DNA of 64,000 nucleotides, from contig CM052355.1 of assembly GCA_028551475.1 (NCBI GenBank), positions 620,001-684,000 on the forward strand, written 5' to 3'. This DNA comes from Casuarina equisetifolia (Eukaryota > Streptophyta > Magnoliopsida > Fagales > Casuarinaceae). Shown one piece after another: positions 62,359-64,000 of this stretch. Below the pieces are notes generated by a model. The model ran no database searches. It saw only the letters and a program-made list of their open reading frames with translations, and had not been told where the DNA came from. Position numbers and translations under genes: made by a program. Position 1 is the stretch's first letter. The number at the start of each line of letters is the position of its first letter.

Positions 62359-63636
62359 TGAGTCTTTTGATATAGATTTGCAAAGAGCACTATATACGCT
62401 TTGCTTGTTTGATTGCATGAATCTTCATAATTCTCTTGTCTTACCACAACGTGTTTATGGGTTGCATATTTTTTTCTCTTGGAAGTTGCAGCTTACTCCA
62501 AATGGCCTGTTGACTTTGTTGTGTAGGTCGTGTCGAGTCCATTGCATCTGAGAATCCCAAAGAACTTTCTGCATTTCTTGAGCTGATATCTGGGTCTGCA
62601 GAACTCAAAAGGGAATTGGAGAAATGTGAAGAAGATAAAGCCAAAGCTGAAGAAAATCAGCACTTGCTTATCAGAAGAAAAGAACGATTGTGAGGGAGAG
62701 AAAAAAAAAAAAGGAAAATACAAAAAGAAGAAGCAAAGAAACATCTACGTTTGCAAAATGAATTGGTACGCATCACAATCCTTCTTTCTGGGTTTTAGGG
62801 TTGAAATGTGTGGATATTCATCCGTGCATTTTTCTTTCTTTCTTTCTTTTTTTGGCGGCTTGCATTTATGAATGCTTTATATTATGTTTAAAAAAAACAT
62901 GTTTGTGATGGTTCTAGTAGTTCTGCTTCAGCAATGTAGGTGTCTGTTTTGCTTATGCGGCTGTAATGTTCAGTTAAATTCTAATTCTTCCAAGCTCAAT
63001 TTCCCTCTACACATATTATTCTCTAATGTTCAGTTGTTTTTTCCTCCGTTGCCTCTCTTCATGGGAACTTAGACATTAAGAGTTAGGTAGTTTGGAGTTC
63101 TATTTATTTCGGAGAGTTCTTTTATCCGGCGAATGAGAGATATGGCCCTGGCTGTTTTGCCTGTCTTGAAGTCTTCTCTCATTTAAGTTCCTTGTTCGAA
63201 TCAAGTTAAATCAGGTAACTCTGGGAAAACAACTAAATTGTGGCGGTTATATTGAAAATATGTTAACATAATGCCTTGTTTTCATGTGGCTCAAATATTG
63301 TTTTCACCATATATTTGCTCAGTCTCTAAACTTAATTTTAGAATCTGGTGATAGCTTTGTATGTGGTGGTCATCCCTTATCCTTTTTTGATTGCACATAC
63401 AGAAAACTTTGAAGAAGGAACATTTTTTATGGCAACTTTTCAACATAGAAAAGGACAATGAGAAGATATCTAAGGAACTTGAAGATGAAATGAAAACCCG
63501 TGAAGATGTGGTAAAAGATCTGGAAAAGTATGAACGTGAAGCAGGTAAAAAGAAGAAGGAACAATCCAAATATTCCAAAGAAATTGCTCTGCTGGAAAAG
63601 GGGACTGCTGAGAGAAGAAGTAAGCTTGACAAGGAT

Positions 63637-64000
63637 GTGAGTCTCCCAACTTTCTGGCATTTTCTTTCTTGTCTCTTTTCTTGGTGATTGACTTTTTTTT
63701 TTTTTTTTTTGGTTTGGGTTGGGGGGAGGTGCGGGTGCACACTAGGAAATTTTTTTTTTCTGACAATAGTATAGATGTAGCTGTTCGGTTAGTGTTCTGT
63801 CTATTATTGGCTCCTATGTTGTAGGTGAGTTTTGGCTCTCACCCCACTGTTCTTGCTAGTACAAAGGTAGGAAGTAGTAATAAATTATGAAGATGGTATG
63901 GAATATGATAGAAGTTAAAATTTGTGAAAATGAAATGTTAAATTGTGACATCACAGTCCTTGGCGTTTTACTTTTTCCCTATATTTTGTATTGTAAGCCC
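63637..64000. other. Downstream intron-like sequence to the window end
   Basis: Starts with a GTGAGT donor-like site and holds T runs at 63690-63710 and 63750-63760. No further SMC1-like exon is visible before the window ends. Confidence 0.5.

Larger units (their letters stand above)
61051..63636 (+). pseudogene. SMC1: SMC1-like cohesin ATPase pseudogene, 5' part
   Basis: Three exon-like pieces match the start of cohesin subunit SMC1. Piece 1 (61051-61340) reads SPSLISILRLELENFNSYKG without the expected initiator ATG, then IGPNGAGKANLMDAINL. Here the Walker A Ser/Thr is Ala, a 21-bp segment is duplicated in tandem, and the stretch between Walker A and FTRIITSLG-DSDYRVDG is missing. Piece 2 (62527-62760) reads VESIASENPKELSAFLELISGS and, after a stop and frameshifts in an A-rich tract, QKEEAKKHLRLQNEL before a GT donor. 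Piece 3 (63403-63636) is an open 78-codon exon (KTLKKEHFLWQLFNIEKD...). It may continue past the window. SMC1 holds sister chromatids together; this copy cannot make a working ATPase. Confidence 0.83.

Overview
The window is eudicot plant nuclear DNA. Evidence: spliced genes with GT/AG introns, a plant MCA-type PLAC8 gene, plant Ty1/copia and L1-type retroelements, and TIR-NBS-LRR (TNL) remnants, a class largely absent from monocots. The species cannot be named from the sequence alone.

Left part (1-17.3 kb) is a decayed disease-resistance (NLR) cluster invaded by retroelements. Bases 1-3139 are a broken Ty1/copia element that enters from outside the window and stops at the reverse-transcriptase active site. 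A minus-strand CC-NBS-LRR (CNL) pseudogene (3140-4355 plus 12233-12430) is split inside its NB-ARC domain by a complete, 7.9-kb, gag-only LTR retrotransposon (4356-12232). Beyond it lie a TNL piece in inverted orientation (12425-12762), a second CNL LRR copy (12763-13345), and a plus-strand TNL pseudogene (13473-16240) interrupted by an internally deleted solo LTR (13853-14399). A relic of introns of the MINPP gene, whose intact copy lies on the far side of the satellite, sits at 16550-17000.

Centre (17338-46780) is a very regular satellite array with a 276-bp monomer: about 84 complete monomers, roughly 23.4 kb without the insertion. An L1-type LINE (22878-28863) landed inside one monomer and left a 14-bp target-site duplication. 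Its 5' end carries a nearly complete 5S rRNA gene on the opposite strand. The array shows higher-order structure (a 5-monomer, 1,379-bp repeat and longer-range duplicated blocks) and four 236-bp deletion monomers. Each typical monomer contains a TATA-like motif, an ATG in a good initiation context opening a 45-codon frame, and a 7-bp inverted repeat. I regard this family as the most unusual content of the window; whether it is transcribed is unknown.

Right part (46.8-64 kb) is ordinary gene space: an intact 11-exon multiple inositol polyphosphate phosphatase gene starting only 326 bp after the satellite ends (47107-52509, +), an intact 7-exon MCA-family mechanosensitive calcium-channel gene (53143-55601, -), an intact 7-exon eIF2-alpha gene (56665-59890, +) with a long foldback in intron 1, a tRNA-Glu(CTC) gene (60836-60908), and a decayed SMC1-like pseudogene (61051 to at least 63636) carrying a SINE-like remnant and a 39-bp minisatellite. 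The three intact genes are unrelated housekeeping or signalling genes; nothing suggests they act together.
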